Assembly: GCA_035302145.1 (NCBI GenBank)
Contig: DATGSX010000031.1
Span: forward strand, 1-26,011
Source: JAJYTI01 sp035302145
Lineage (GTDB): Bacteria; Bacteroidota; Bacteroidia; Flavobacteriales; Flavobacteriaceae
Direction: 5' to 3'
DNA length: 26,011 bases
Position 1 is the first letter of the stretch. The number at the start of each line of letters is the position of its first letter. A program made the position numbers and the translations under genes. Positions 15,083 through 23,044 of this stretch are shown in pieces. The notes beneath the pieces were generated by a model. That model was not told the origin of the DNA, ran no database searches, and saw only the letters and a list, made by a program, of their open reading frames with translations.

Positions 15083-16692
15083 GGGGTTTTATATACGTTT
15101 TTAAGGTAAAGAAAGTTTTGCGGGTTTATTTTCATACCCTTTACATTGGGTTGAACAAAACGCACTGCTTTGTCGTAAAATAATGGAACAGTAGCCATTT
15201 CTGCCAACAGGATAGAATCCATTTTTTGGTATAAATGGCTTCGCTGTTCTATATCTTGGATAGCCATACTAGCTACGTATAGAGAGTCGTATACCTTATT
15301 GGTGAAGTGAGAGTAATTCGGACCATTTGGAGTGTGATTAGGACTGTAAAATAACGACAAATAACTTTCAGCATCTGGATAATCGGCTATCCAGCTAGCA
15401 CGGAAAAACTCTAAATCGCCTACTGCTCGCATTTGGAGTAAAGTAGAAGGCGGTAAGACATCCACTCTAAGTTTTATGCCGATTAGCTCAAGCTGACGCT
15501 GAATGTATTCACAAATATCTAAATACTCGGCAGTGGTGGCCACACGCAGTTCTGGATTCTCAATTCCTGTTTCCTTGGTAAATTCTTGCACTAAGTTACG
15601 AGCTCGATTTCTATCGTAAATATATCCGCCCTGATTGCTATGCCCTGGTAATCCCGCAGGTATAAAACCACCGTTTGCTGCAATTCCCATGTCATTTCTT
15701 AGGTGCTTTATCATAGTTTTTCGGTCAAATCCGATATTGATAGCTTCTCTTAATTTTCTTGATTGTAATTCAGGCTTGTCTGTTTCTAATTGAAAACCAA
15801 GATATTCTGTATTTAGATAAGGACCGGTTAGTAAGTTTATTTTCCCGCGATATTTTTCTTGTAGTCTTCCATCGCTAGTTAATAACTCATCTTTATAAGA
15901 GGCGTCTAGCCCCGATATCATATCTATTGAGCCTTGTAGAAAATGTAAGAGTTCATTTTGTTTTTCGGGAAGAAAATTTACAGCTACAGCTTCTAAGTAA
16001 GGTAGAGGAGTTCCTGTGCTATCTTTTTCAAAGTAGATAGGGTTTTTGCGCAATACTAATTTTACGTTTTCTTCCCATAGTTGAAAGGCAAAAGGTCCGG
16101 TTCCTATGGGTTTATTTCGAAAGCTAGTTTCTTTGGAGTTTACGATTTCCTTTGGCACTACAGAGCAGTAAGGTATTGCCATGAGACCTAAGAAAGCAGG
16201 GAACGGTTCTTTTAATTGGATTTTAAAAATGGTGTCGTTTACAGCGTAATAACTATCTACTTGCTGCAACACCCAGCTTCCAGGTGAAGCAACTTTTGGA
16301 TCTACCAACCTATCGAAACTAAATACAAAATCATCGGCAATCACCGTTCTAGTGCTGTCTTTTCCAAATCGAGCATCTTTATGAAAATACACATCTTCAC
16401 GTAGTATAAATGTGTAGGTGTTGGTAGAGTCGTTAAATTCCCAATGCTTAGCAATATCTGGTTTAAGATTTAATTCTTCATCAAACTGTACTAAACCATT
16501 ATATAACTGTAGGCTAGGCCATATGTTGGCAAGGTTTCTTGCAAATGCTGGATCCAAAGAGCTTATGTTAGCATGTTGGTTATATCGAAAAACCAGATGG
16601 TCGCGATTTTCAGTAGATCCCTGATTACAAGAAGCCAAACCTATAGTCATTAGAAGAATCAAAAAGGAGTATTTAAAGAAATGCTTAGGCAT
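15079..16692 (-). CDS. ABC transporter substrate-binding lipoprotein, oligopeptide (SBP_bac_5) type
   Basis: The protein has 537 residues from the ATG at 16692, which places a clean lipoprotein signal (MPKHFFKYSFLILLMTIGLASC, lipobox LASC, Cys22) at the N-terminus. The frame stays open upstream to 17007, but that part lies antisense to mtaB and is not plausible protein. The mature part is a DppA/OppA-like solute-binding protein: residues after 30 (SSLDPAFARNLANIWPSLQLYNGLVQFDEELNLKPDIAKHWE, shortened here as SLDPAFARN and LYNGLV), FILREDVYFHKD, VIADDFVFSFDRL, NKPIGTGPFAF and LREAINIGFDRKTM. It would deliver peptides to an inner-membrane permease. No permease or ATPase gene is adjacent. It is convergent with the GlmU-like gene, with stop codons overlapping. 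Confidence 0.88.
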   Translation of the reverse strand: MPKHFFKYSFLILLMTIGLASCNQGSTENRDHLVFRYNQHANISSLDPAFARNLANIWPSLQLYNGLVQFDEELNLKPDIAKHWEFNDSTNTYTFILREDVYFHKDARFGKDSTRTVIADDFVFSFDRLVDPKVASPGSWVLQQVDSYYAVNDTIFKIQLKEPFPAFLGLMAIPYCSVVPKEIVNSKETSFRNKPIGTGPFAFQLWEENVKLVLRKNPIYFEKDSTGTPLPYLEAVAVNFLPEKQNELLHFLQGSIDMISGLDASYKDELLTSDGRLQEKYRGKINLLTGPYLNTEYLGFQLETDKPELQSRKLREAINIGFDRKTMIKHLRNDMGIAANGGFIPAGLPGHSNQGGYIYDRNRARNLVQEFTKETGIENPELRVATTAEYLDICEYIQRQLELIGIKLRVDVLPPSTLLQMRAVGDLEFFRASWIADYPDAESYLSLFYSPNHTPNGPNYSHFTNKVYDSLYVASMAIQDIEQRSHLYQKMDSILLAEMATVPLFYDKAVRFVQPNVKGMKINPQNFLYLKNVYKTP

Positions 16693-16721
16693 GAGAATTT
16701 TTAGAACTTGATTTAAGTTTG

Positions 16722-16729
16722 TATTTTTG
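16722..16729 (+). promoter_or_regulatory. -7 box (TATTTTTG) of mtaB
   Basis: An exact TAnnTTTG 26 bases before ATG 16756, in a 63-base gap between divergent start codons. A near match on the opposite strand (TATATTTC, about 16731-16738) may serve the lipoprotein gene, so the two promoters would overlap. Confidence 0.45.
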
Positions 16730-16755
16730 CTGAAATATACACTAAAAATACAAGA

Positions 16756-18102
16756 ATGAACGATACTAAGAAAGTTGCATTCTATACTTTGGGCTGTAAG
16801 CTCAATTTCAGCGAAACTTCTACCATTGCAAGAAACTTCACTAACGAAGGTTTTGAGCGAGTAGATTTTGATGAGCATGCCGATATTTATGTGATAAATA
16901 CCTGTAGTGTAACCGAAAGCGCCGATAAGCGTTTTAGAACTATTGTAAGGCAAGCACAAAGGGTAAATCCTGATGCATTTGTGGCGGCTATAGGATGTTA
17001 TGCCCAATTAAAACCAGAAGAGTTAGCAGCAGTAGATGGCGTAGATTTGGTTTTGGGAGCAACAGAGAAGTTTAAGCTTACCGATTACCTTAATGATCTT
17101 TCTAAAAATGATAAAGGTGAAATTCACTCATGCGAGATAGATGATGCCGATTTTTATGTTGGATCTTATTCTATAGGAGATAGAACGAGGGCTTTTTTAA
17201 AAGTTCAAGATGGCTGTGATTATAAATGCACCTATTGTACTATTCCATTGGCTAGAGGGATATCTCGTAGTGATACTTTAGAGAATGTTTTAAAGCAAGC
17301 GGCTGAAATTGCAGCACAAGACATAAAGGAGATTGTGCTTACAGGTGTGAATATAGGGGATTATGGAAAAGGTGAGTTTGGAAATAAAAAGCACGAACAT
17401 ACTTTTTTAGAATTGGTTCAAGCTCTAGATGAAGTAGAGGGAATTCATAGACTTCGAATATCTTCTATAGAACCTAATTTATTAAAGAACGATACCATAG
17501 ACTTTGTTGCGGATTCTAATAGTTTTGTTCCTCATTTTCACATTCCACTTCAGAGTGGTAGTAATGACATATTAAAACTTATGCGTAGGCGCTATATGCG
17601 TGAATTGTATGAAGAGCGTGTACAGCGTATTCGCGAAGTGATGCCTCATGCTTGTATTGGGGTAGATGTTATAGTAGGATTTCCTGGGGAAACGGATGAA
17701 CACTTTTTAGAGACTTATAAGTTTTTACAAGAGTTAGACATTTCTTACTTACATGTGTTTACTTACTCGGAGCGAGATAATACGATAGCAGCAGAAATGG
17801 ATGGGGTAGTGCCAATGGGTACTCGTAGAAAACGAAGTAGGATGCTTCGAGGTCTATCGGTTAAAAAGCGTAGAGCTTTTTATGAAAGTCAAATTGGTAG
17901 CGTGCGAAGTGTGTTGTTTGAAGGAGAAAATAAGGATGGGTTTACGCATGGATTTACCGATAATTACGTTCGTGTAAAAGTACCATATGACGAGTCTTTA
18001 AGTAATACATTGCACAAAGTAAAGTTAACCCATATTGATGAAGATGGATTGGTTCGAGTAATTTTTGAATCACAAGACACGCTAATAGCCGATGCTATAT
18101 AG
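16756..18102 (+). CDS. mtaB: tRNA (N6-L-threonylcarbamoyladenosine(37)-C2)-methylthiotransferase MtaB
   Basis: This radical SAM enzyme converts t6A37 to ms2t6A37 in tRNAs that read ANN codons. It has 448 residues. The N-terminal UPF0004 domain has three cluster cysteines, C14 (TLGCKLNFSE), C50 (NTCSVTE) and C81 (GCYAQ). The radical SAM motif CDYKCTYC is at C154/C158/C161. The strand motifs LTGVNIGDYG, RISSIEPNLL and HIPLQSGSNDILKLMRRRY are present, as is GVDVIVGFPGET. A C-terminal TRAM-like domain covers about 375-440. The TLGCKLN start and the CTIPLARG after the triad fit MtaB rather than MiaB or RimO. It is divergent from the peptide-binding lipoprotein and terminated at 18114-18145. Confidence 0.95.
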   Translation: MNDTKKVAFYTLGCKLNFSETSTIARNFTNEGFERVDFDEHADIYVINTCSVTESADKRFRTIVRQAQRVNPDAFVAAIGCYAQLKPEELAAVDGVDLVLGATEKFKLTDYLNDLSKNDKGEIHSCEIDDADFYVGSYSIGDRTRAFLKVQDGCDYKCTYCTIPLARGISRSDTLENVLKQAAEIAAQDIKEIVLTGVNIGDYGKGEFGNKKHEHTFLELVQALDEVEGIHRLRISSIEPNLLKNDTIDFVADSNSFVPHFHIPLQSGSNDILKLMRRRYMRELYEERVQRIREVMPHACIGVDVIVGFPGETDEHFLETYKFLQELDISYLHVFTYSERDNTIAAEMDGVVPMGTRRKRSRMLRGLSVKKRRAFYESQIGSVRSVLFEGENKDGFTHGFTDNYVRVKVPYDESLSNTLHKVKLTHIDEDGLVRVIFESQDTLIADAI

Positions 18103-18113
18103 ATTAAAATAAA

Positions 18114-18145
18114 GAAGGTCTTAAGTTTTTATCCTTAAGACCTTC
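18114..18145. terminator. Hairpin between mtaB and the convergent acetyltransferase
   Basis: A 12-bp perfect stem, gaaggtcttaag (18114-18125) / cttaagaccttc (18134-18145). The T-rich side is on the minus strand (tttattttaat), so it is stronger for the leftward gene. On the plus strand only tctataaaaac follows. Confidence 0.8.
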
Positions 18146-18169
18146 TCTATAAAAACAATGAATGTTGTT

Positions 18170-18469
18170 TTATAGGTTAATTCCTACTGGTAATAAATCG
18201 CGATATTTGTTGCGATTGTTACGCATAAAACTAACCACCTCTGGACTAGTAGGCATAAGGCTTATTCCTCTGTTCTTCACTTCGTCAAAAACCGCCTTGA
18301 TAAATACATCTTTCATTCCAAGCTCTTCCATTTGCTCTGGCATTTCGTACTTGGTCAAAAAGATTTTTCTGTCCTGTAAGGAGTACTCTATTCGAGCTTT
18401 TCCGCCTTCTCCTTCTAGTTCAAATTGTCTTAAAAACTCATTGTCTTTAATTTCTACATCTTCCATCAT
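18170..18469 (-). CDS. Short GNAT-type N-acetyltransferase (GCN5-related, PF14542-like)
   Basis: The protein has 99 residues, the typical size of the minimal COG2388/PF14542 acetyltransferases. The pattern EGEGGKARIEYSLQDRKIFLTKYEMPEQMEELGM is followed by KDVFIKAVFDEVKNRGISLMPTSPEVVSFMRNN (described here in parts). It has a beta-sheet with an A-x-IEY strand, a PE-x-x-EELG turn in place of the acetyl-CoA loop, an amphipathic helix, and the final P-x-SPEV-x-xF-x-RNN-x-KYRDLL. The substrate is unknown. Two ATGs are adjacent (18469 and 18466) and I keep the longer. It is a single leftward gene convergent with mtaB. Confidence 0.68.
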   Translation of the reverse strand: MMEDVEIKDNEFLRQFELEGEGGKARIEYSLQDRKIFLTKYEMPEQMEELGMKDVFIKAVFDEVKNRGISLMPTSPEVVSFMRNNRNKYRDLLPVGINL

Positions 18470-18546
18470 AATCGTAATTAATTAATAAACCTTTGACTTA
18501 TTTAAATAATACTTATCCACTCATGAATATTGTTGCATCTACGCAG

Positions 18547-18554
18547 CAAATCTA
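18547..18554 (-). promoter_or_regulatory. -7 box (TAGATTTG), likely for the acetyltransferase gene
   Basis: The minus strand reads TAGATTTG, exact TAnnTTTG, about 78 bases upstream of the start at 18469. No TTG was found at -33. Confidence 0.4.
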
Positions 18555-18569
18555 CTTCATAAGTTAAAT

Positions 18570-18581
18570 CTTATCGATAAG
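18570..18581. repeat. 12-bp perfect palindrome cttatcgataag
   Basis: A self-complementary 12-mer located 16-27 bases upstream of the minus-strand -7 box at 18547-18554, i.e. where a regulator could bind over the -33 region. Confidence 0.4.
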
Positions 18582-18824
18582 TTTGTAAGAAGTTATATGT
18601 AATATATGTATATCGTTAACTTGCATTTTAAACTAAAGGCAAACTTGCTTAATCAAAACTATTTTTCGTAATTTAAAAGATGGTTCCTTTAGCTAGCTTG
18701 ATTAAATTTTGATTATAGTATTTTGCGCTTAACAATTAGTCGCATTACATGTATCTTATAAATAGGTTAGTTGAAATAGGAGCATACTTTTGGAGTAATA
18801 TTATTCCATTATACACCTATGAGA

Positions 18825-18832
18825 CAAAGGTA
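18825..18832 (-). promoter_or_regulatory. Orphan -7 box (TACCTTTG) pointing left
   Basis: The minus strand reads TACCTTTG, the same box as that of the outer-membrane receptor gene. No gene starts within 350 bases downstream on this strand. Confidence 0.35.
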
Positions 18833-18874
18833 CGAAAAATTACAGGATTACTACCTTAAATACGTTTAAATTTA

Positions 18875-19537
18875 ATGATGAGCACCCCTATTGTTATATA
18901 TTTTGTGCCTGGGATGGCAACCGATAAGAAGATTTTTGAGCGCATTCGCTTCCCAAGTGCAAGATTTCAGTATGAAGTACTAGAGTGGATTCCACCCAAA
19001 GACAACGAATTATTAATGGATTATGTAAAGCGAATGGCTAAAGGCATAAAGCATGAAAAACCAATTCTAATTGGAGTTTCTTTCGGTGGTGTTATTGTAC
19101 AGGAAATGGCTAAACTTCTTCCAATAGAAAAAACGATTATCATTTCGAGTGTAAAAAGCCGGCGAGAATTTCCTAGATATATGCGGTTTGGATCTTTTAC
19201 TAAGCTGTACAGGCTTCTTACTGCTTCTGGAATTTTGAGTATTTCCGATTTAGGAAGGCTTGGATGGAACCAAAGAATGCGAAATAGATTACGTAAAATA
19301 CAACCCTACTTGAGCGTTCGTGACGAAAAATACTTAGCATGGGCAATTAAAAATATGGTGGAATGGGATCGCGAGGTGGCCGACCCGGATATTTATCACA
19401 TTCATGGAACAAAAGATGAGGTATTCCCTATCCGATATATCGAGAACTGTCGAAAAATTAAGAAAGGTACGCATGCGATGATTCTAGAGAAAACACCAAG
19501 TATATTGGAAGAAATATTAAAAATAATAGAGGAATAG
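18875..19537 (+). CDS. Alpha/beta hydrolase
   Basis: The protein has 220 residues, small for the fold. The first strand and oxyanion region is IYFVPGMATDKKIFE (8-22). The nucleophile elbow GVSFGG has Ser69. The likely acid is D181 in HGTKDEVFP and the base is H200 in KGTHAMI. The triad is therefore complete and in the usual order. A short helical cap lies between about residues 95 and 165. There is no signal peptide, so it is cytoplasmic. The substrate cannot be named; esterase or thioesterase activity on a small acyl ester is possible. Two start ATGs are adjacent (18875, 18878). It reads toward the lytic transglycosylase gene 81 bases downstream, with no terminator between, so the two may be cotranscribed. 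Confidence 0.82.
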   Translation: MMSTPIVIYFVPGMATDKKIFERIRFPSARFQYEVLEWIPPKDNELLMDYVKRMAKGIKHEKPILIGVSFGGVIVQEMAKLLPIEKTIIISSVKSRREFPRYMRFGSFTKLYRLLTASGILSISDLGRLGWNQRMRNRLRKIQPYLSVRDEKYLAWAIKNMVEWDREVADPDIYHIHGTKDEVFPIRYIENCRKIKKGTHAMILEKTPSILEEILKIIEE

Positions 19538-19618
19538 ATTATGAAATTAGGATTTAATAAACACTAGTTTTGCTCAAGAACCCTTATATTTACAAAGGAA
19601 ATTTAAAACCGATTAGTT

Positions 19619-20539
19619 ATGAGTTTTTGGAAGAAAATAGCACTTATTACAGTTTTGTTAATAGGAAGTTCACTTTTGATATTTAGTGTAAATGAACCAC
19701 CAAATGAAACTACAACTAAGAAAAAGATTTATAATGATTATAGAGTGTATGCGTTGCCATTGCCAAATGAAATGAATTTTGCTGGTGAGCCAGTTCCTCT
19801 AGATCAACCAGATATTCGTGAACGTTTAGATAGAGAATTATTGGTAAATGCTTATTGGCAGTCCAATGGCTTGTTGATATTTAAACGTGCAAATAAGTTT
19901 ATGCAAGTTATTGAACCATTATTGGAGAAATATAACTTACCAGATGACTTTAAATATTTAGCCATAGCGGAAAGTGGTCTCTTAGATGTTCGGTCGCCTG
20001 CTGGAGCCGTTGGTTTTTGGCAATTTATGCCTGCAACAGCAAAAGAATATGGCTTGGAGGTAAATAAATATGTAGATGAACGATATAACCTTGAGCTTAC
20101 TACAAAAGCTGCTGCAGAATATTTGATAAGTGCAAAGGAACATTTTGGAAACTGGACGCTTGCAGCGGCAGCATATAATGCTGGTAGAAATGGTATTGGA
20201 AGGCAAATAGTAAGACAAAAAACAGAAAACAACTATTATGACCTTCTTCTTAATCAAGAAACAAGTCGCTATATATTCCGGATTTTAGCTTTCAAAGAAA
20301 TAATGTCTAATCCAAAAGCCTATGGTTTTCACTTTAATGAATCGGATCTTTACCAGCCTATCCCAGTGAAGAAGGTAAAAGTAGATACGACTATAGAGGA
20401 TTTGGTGGATTTCTCTAAATCGCATGGAATAAATTATAAGATACTTAAAATCCATAACCCATGGCTGCGTGATACAAAGTTACCTAATAGCTCAGGGAAA
20501 ATATATTATATAGATATTCCAGAACCAGGATATTACTAA
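19619..20539 (+). CDS. Membrane-anchored lytic transglycosylase (MltD-like, GH23/SLT)
   Basis: This peptidoglycan-cleaving enzyme has 306 residues. An N-terminal membrane anchor or uncleaved signal (7-23, IALITVLLIGSSLLIFS) is followed by a polar linker and a region with LDQPDIRERLDREL. The SLT domain spans about 95-230. Its catalytic Glu118 is in YLAIAESGL, with GAVGFWQFMPATAKEYGL and the family motif AYNAGRNGIGR. The C-terminal 60 residues (VDTTIEDLVDFSKSHGI, LKIHNPWLRD, YYIDIPEPGYY) form a single LysM-like domain. The substrate is the glycan backbone in the periplasm, giving 1,6-anhydro-MurNAc ends. It follows the hydrolase gene by 81 bases and ends at a weak hairpin. Confidence 0.9.
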   Translation: MSFWKKIALITVLLIGSSLLIFSVNEPPNETTTKKKIYNDYRVYALPLPNEMNFAGEPVPLDQPDIRERLDRELLVNAYWQSNGLLIFKRANKFMQVIEPLLEKYNLPDDFKYLAIAESGLLDVRSPAGAVGFWQFMPATAKEYGLEVNKYVDERYNLELTTKAAAEYLISAKEHFGNWTLAAAAYNAGRNGIGRQIVRQKTENNYYDLLLNQETSRYIFRILAFKEIMSNPKAYGFHFNESDLYQPIPVKKVKVDTTIEDLVDFSKSHGINYKILKIHNPWLRDTKLPNSSGKIYYIDIPEPGYY

Positions 20540-20563
20540 GTAAAAGTTAGAAATACAGTGTTT

Positions 20564-20596
20564 AAAGCCGTTTTTTCAGTACGAAACAACGGCTTT
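20564..20596 (+). terminator. Probable terminator after the lytic transglycosylase gene
   Basis: The 9-bp stem aaagccgtt (20564-20572) / aacggcttt (20588-20596) has only a short T-run (tttatata), so termination may be partial. Confidence 0.6.
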
Positions 20597-20694
20597 ATAT
20601 ATTAAATTACTTTGGTAAACTAAATCCATGTAACCTCATTTAACTCAGCTTATAAATAATAGGCTTTCTCTTTTTTCGCTTATATTAAGTAGTT

Positions 20695-20726
20695 TTGATA
20701 CATTGTATTTCTATACTATAATTTTC
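20695..20726 (+). promoter_or_regulatory. Possible promoter of recG
   Basis: TTG at 20695-20697, a spacer of 21, then TAATTTTC at 20719-20726. The last base differs from TAnnTTTG. ATG 20746 follows after 19 bases. Confidence 0.35.
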
Positions 20727-20745
20727 GACCTATATAAGTTCACGT

Positions 20746-22848
20746 ATGTCAAGCCTACAAACGCCTATTGAATATTTAAAAGGAGTTGGACCTTACCGAG
20801 CATCGCTTTTAAAAAGCGAACTAGATATCCATACATATCAAGATTTATTACATTTTTTTCCAAACCGATATCTCGATCGAACAAAATATTATTTGATATC
20901 GGAGTTGCGTGCAGAAAGCGCAGAAGTGCAGGTTATAGGTCAGGTATTACGACTACAAGAAATAAAACAAAAACGTGGAAGTAGATTGGTGGCTTTATTT
21001 CAAGATGCCCAAGGAAGTACAATGGAGCTTGTTTGGTTTCGTGGGCACAAATGGATAAAAGAAAATATTAGAACGAATACTCACTATGTAATTTTTGGAA
21101 AGTTAAATTGGTTCAAGGGTAAGGTTTCCATGCCCCATCCCGAAATGGAACTGCTTTCGGAACACCAACAAAAAACTAGACCAGGTCTTTATCCTATCTA
21201 TCCGTCTACCGATAAGTTGAGCAAAGCACGAATTAGCAATAAGTTCTTTAGCAACTTAATTGAAAAATTGATTAAGTCCTACGTTAATCATATCACCGAA
21301 TCCTTATCGGATAGCATTATCGAAGAGTTAAATTTAATCTCGAAAAAAGCAGCACTATGGTTTGTACACTTTCCTAAAAATCAAGAAAGTTTAGCTCGAG
21401 CTCAACAACGGCTTAAATTCGAAGAACTGTTTTACATTCAATTGCAATTGGTTCGTAAAAAAGTATTGCATCAAGCAAAAGTAAAGGGGTATCCATTTGA
21501 AAGTATTGGTGATAAGTTCCTTGGTTTTTACGAGAATCACTTGCCTTTTGAGCTGACGAATGCACAAAAACGTGTAGTGAGAGAAATACGTAAGGATTTA
21601 GGAAGCAATGCACAAATGAATCGATTGCTTCAAGGTGATGTAGGAAGCGGAAAAACAATTGTAGCTTTTTTGTCCATGCTGATCGCTTTAGATAATGAAT
21701 ACCAAGCATGTTTAATGGCGCCAACAGAAATCTTAGCTACGCAACATTACCAAGGATTAAAAAAGTATTGTGACACGATAGGTGTGACCATAAACCTATT
21801 AACGGGTTCATCTACTACCAAAGAACGTAAAGAAATTCATGAAGGCCTGGAGTCGGGCGAGTTGCAGATATTGGTTGGAACACATGCGGTATTAGAAGAT
21901 AAAGTCGTGTTTGCCAATTTAGGATATGCAATTATAGACGAGCAACACCGTTTTGGTGTAGAGCAGCGTAGTAAGCTTTGGCACAAAAATGAACTGCCGC
22001 CACATATTTTAGTGATGACTGCTACGCCTATACCACGAACTTTAGCTATGAATTTATATGGCGATTTAGATATAAGTGTGATAGACGAACTGCCGCCTGG
22101 AAGAAAACCAATTAAAACTTTACATAAGTACGATTCTAATCGCTTGGCTATTCAAGGTTTTATGCGAGAAGAAATTGCCAAAGGTAGGCAGGTGTATGTG
22201 GTGTATCCACTTATAGAAGAGAGTGCAGCTATGGAATATAAAAACCTAATGGAAGGGTATGAGAGTTTATCGCGCGACTTCCCTATGCCCGAATATCATA
22301 TTTCTGTTGTACATGGCCAGATGAGTGCTGCAGATAAGGAGTATGAAATGCAACGATTTGCTAGTGGGAAAACTGATATTATGGTTGCTACTACTGTTAT
22401 AGAAGTAGGTGTTAATGTTCCAAATGCATCGGTAATGGTTATAGAAAGTGCCGAACGTTTTGGACTGTCACAACTACATCAATTGCGTGGAAGGGTAGGT
22501 CGTGGTGCCGAACAAAGCTATTGTATTTTGGTAACAAGTTATAAGTTGTCGAACGACTCGAAAACCCGTATGCAAACAATGGTTAATACTAATGATGGAT
22601 TTGAAATAGCAGAGGTGGATTTAAAACTTCGGGGTCCAGGAAACCTTATGGGTACGCAACAAAGTGGGGTGTTGAATTTACAAATTGCCGATATTGTTCA
22701 AGATGGAGCAATTTTACAAGAAGCTAGAAAACAAGCCATCTTGCTTATGAAGCAAGATCCAGAGCTAAAATCTGAAGAAAACAAACCTATCCGAAGTACG
22801 TTCAACCAATTAATGCGTTTCAAAAATATTTGGAGCTATATATCTTAA
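20746..22848 (+). CDS. recG: ATP-dependent DNA helicase RecG
   Basis: This branch-migrating helicase rescues stalled replication forks and resolves Holliday junctions. It has 700 residues, the usual length. The N-terminal wedge/OB domain (about 1-200) starts with TPIEYLKGVGPYRASLL. The helicase core has Walker A GDVGSGKT (297-304), the Walker B-type box DEQH (398-401), MTATPIPRTLAM, the TTVIEVGVNVPNASVM motif and QLRGRVGRG (579-587). A C-terminal RecG wedge-contact region carries DLKLRGPGNLMGTQQSG. All motifs are intact. It is a single rightward gene and I see no clear terminator in the 196 bases before pheT. Confidence 0.96.
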   Translation: MSSLQTPIEYLKGVGPYRASLLKSELDIHTYQDLLHFFPNRYLDRTKYYLISELRAESAEVQVIGQVLRLQEIKQKRGSRLVALFQDAQGSTMELVWFRGHKWIKENIRTNTHYVIFGKLNWFKGKVSMPHPEMELLSEHQQKTRPGLYPIYPSTDKLSKARISNKFFSNLIEKLIKSYVNHITESLSDSIIEELNLISKKAALWFVHFPKNQESLARAQQRLKFEELFYIQLQLVRKKVLHQAKVKGYPFESIGDKFLGFYENHLPFELTNAQKRVVREIRKDLGSNAQMNRLLQGDVGSGKTIVAFLSMLIALDNEYQACLMAPTEILATQHYQGLKKYCDTIGVTINLLTGSSTTKERKEIHEGLESGELQILVGTHAVLEDKVVFANLGYAIIDEQHRFGVEQRSKLWHKNELPPHILVMTATPIPRTLAMNLYGDLDISVIDELPPGRKPIKTLHKYDSNRLAIQGFMREEIAKGRQVYVVYPLIEESAAMEYKNLMEGYESLSRDFPMPEYHISVVHGQMSAADKEYEMQRFASGKTDIMVATTVIEVGVNVPNASVMVIESAERFGLSQLHQLRGRVGRGAEQSYCILVTSYKLSNDSKTRMQTMVNTNDGFEIAEVDLKLRGPGNLMGTQQSGVLNLQIADIVQDGAILQEARKQAILLMKQDPELKSEENKPIRSTFNQLMRFKNIWSYIS

Positions 22849-23013
22849 TTTAAAGAATCATCCCCCTCATATCACAAAATTTAAAGATCTAAGGCTTTAT
22901 AAAAAACACATCTATAGGCTTATCCAAGGTGGAAATTAGAAACATAAGTTTTATAGATAGGCATTTCTCTATTTTCCGATTAGGAAACTCTTCAAAGTAT
23001 ACAGACAAAATGG

Positions 23014-23021
23014 TATATTTG
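23014..23021 (+). promoter_or_regulatory. -7 box (TATATTTG) of pheT
   Basis: An exact TAnnTTTG 24 bases before ATG 23045. No TTG lies at a good -33 distance. Confidence 0.5.
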
Positions 23022-23044
23022 CCCTTTGTTTAGAAAAAAGAAAT

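Larger units (their letters stand above)
18470..18874. other. 405-base divergent region with promoter-like boxes and a palindrome
   Basis: It separates the leftward acetyltransferase from the rightward hydrolase. It holds two minus-strand TAnnTTTG boxes (18547-18554 and 18825-18832), the 12-bp palindrome cttatcgataag (18570-18581) and one DnaA-box-like TTATCCACT (18513-18521). The longest minus-strand ATG frame noted between the two boxes is about 20 codons. Confidence 0.5.

Noticed and set aside
16693..17007. 105-residue N-terminal extension of the peptide-binding lipoprotein
   Set aside because: It is antisense to the start of mtaB, has no protein-like pattern, and would bury the clear lipoprotein signal that starts at 16692.
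18513..18521. DnaA-box-like TTATCCACT
   Set aside because: It is a single 8-of-9 match with no cluster of boxes, no AT-rich unwinding repeats and no origin-linked gene; it is not evidence of an origin.
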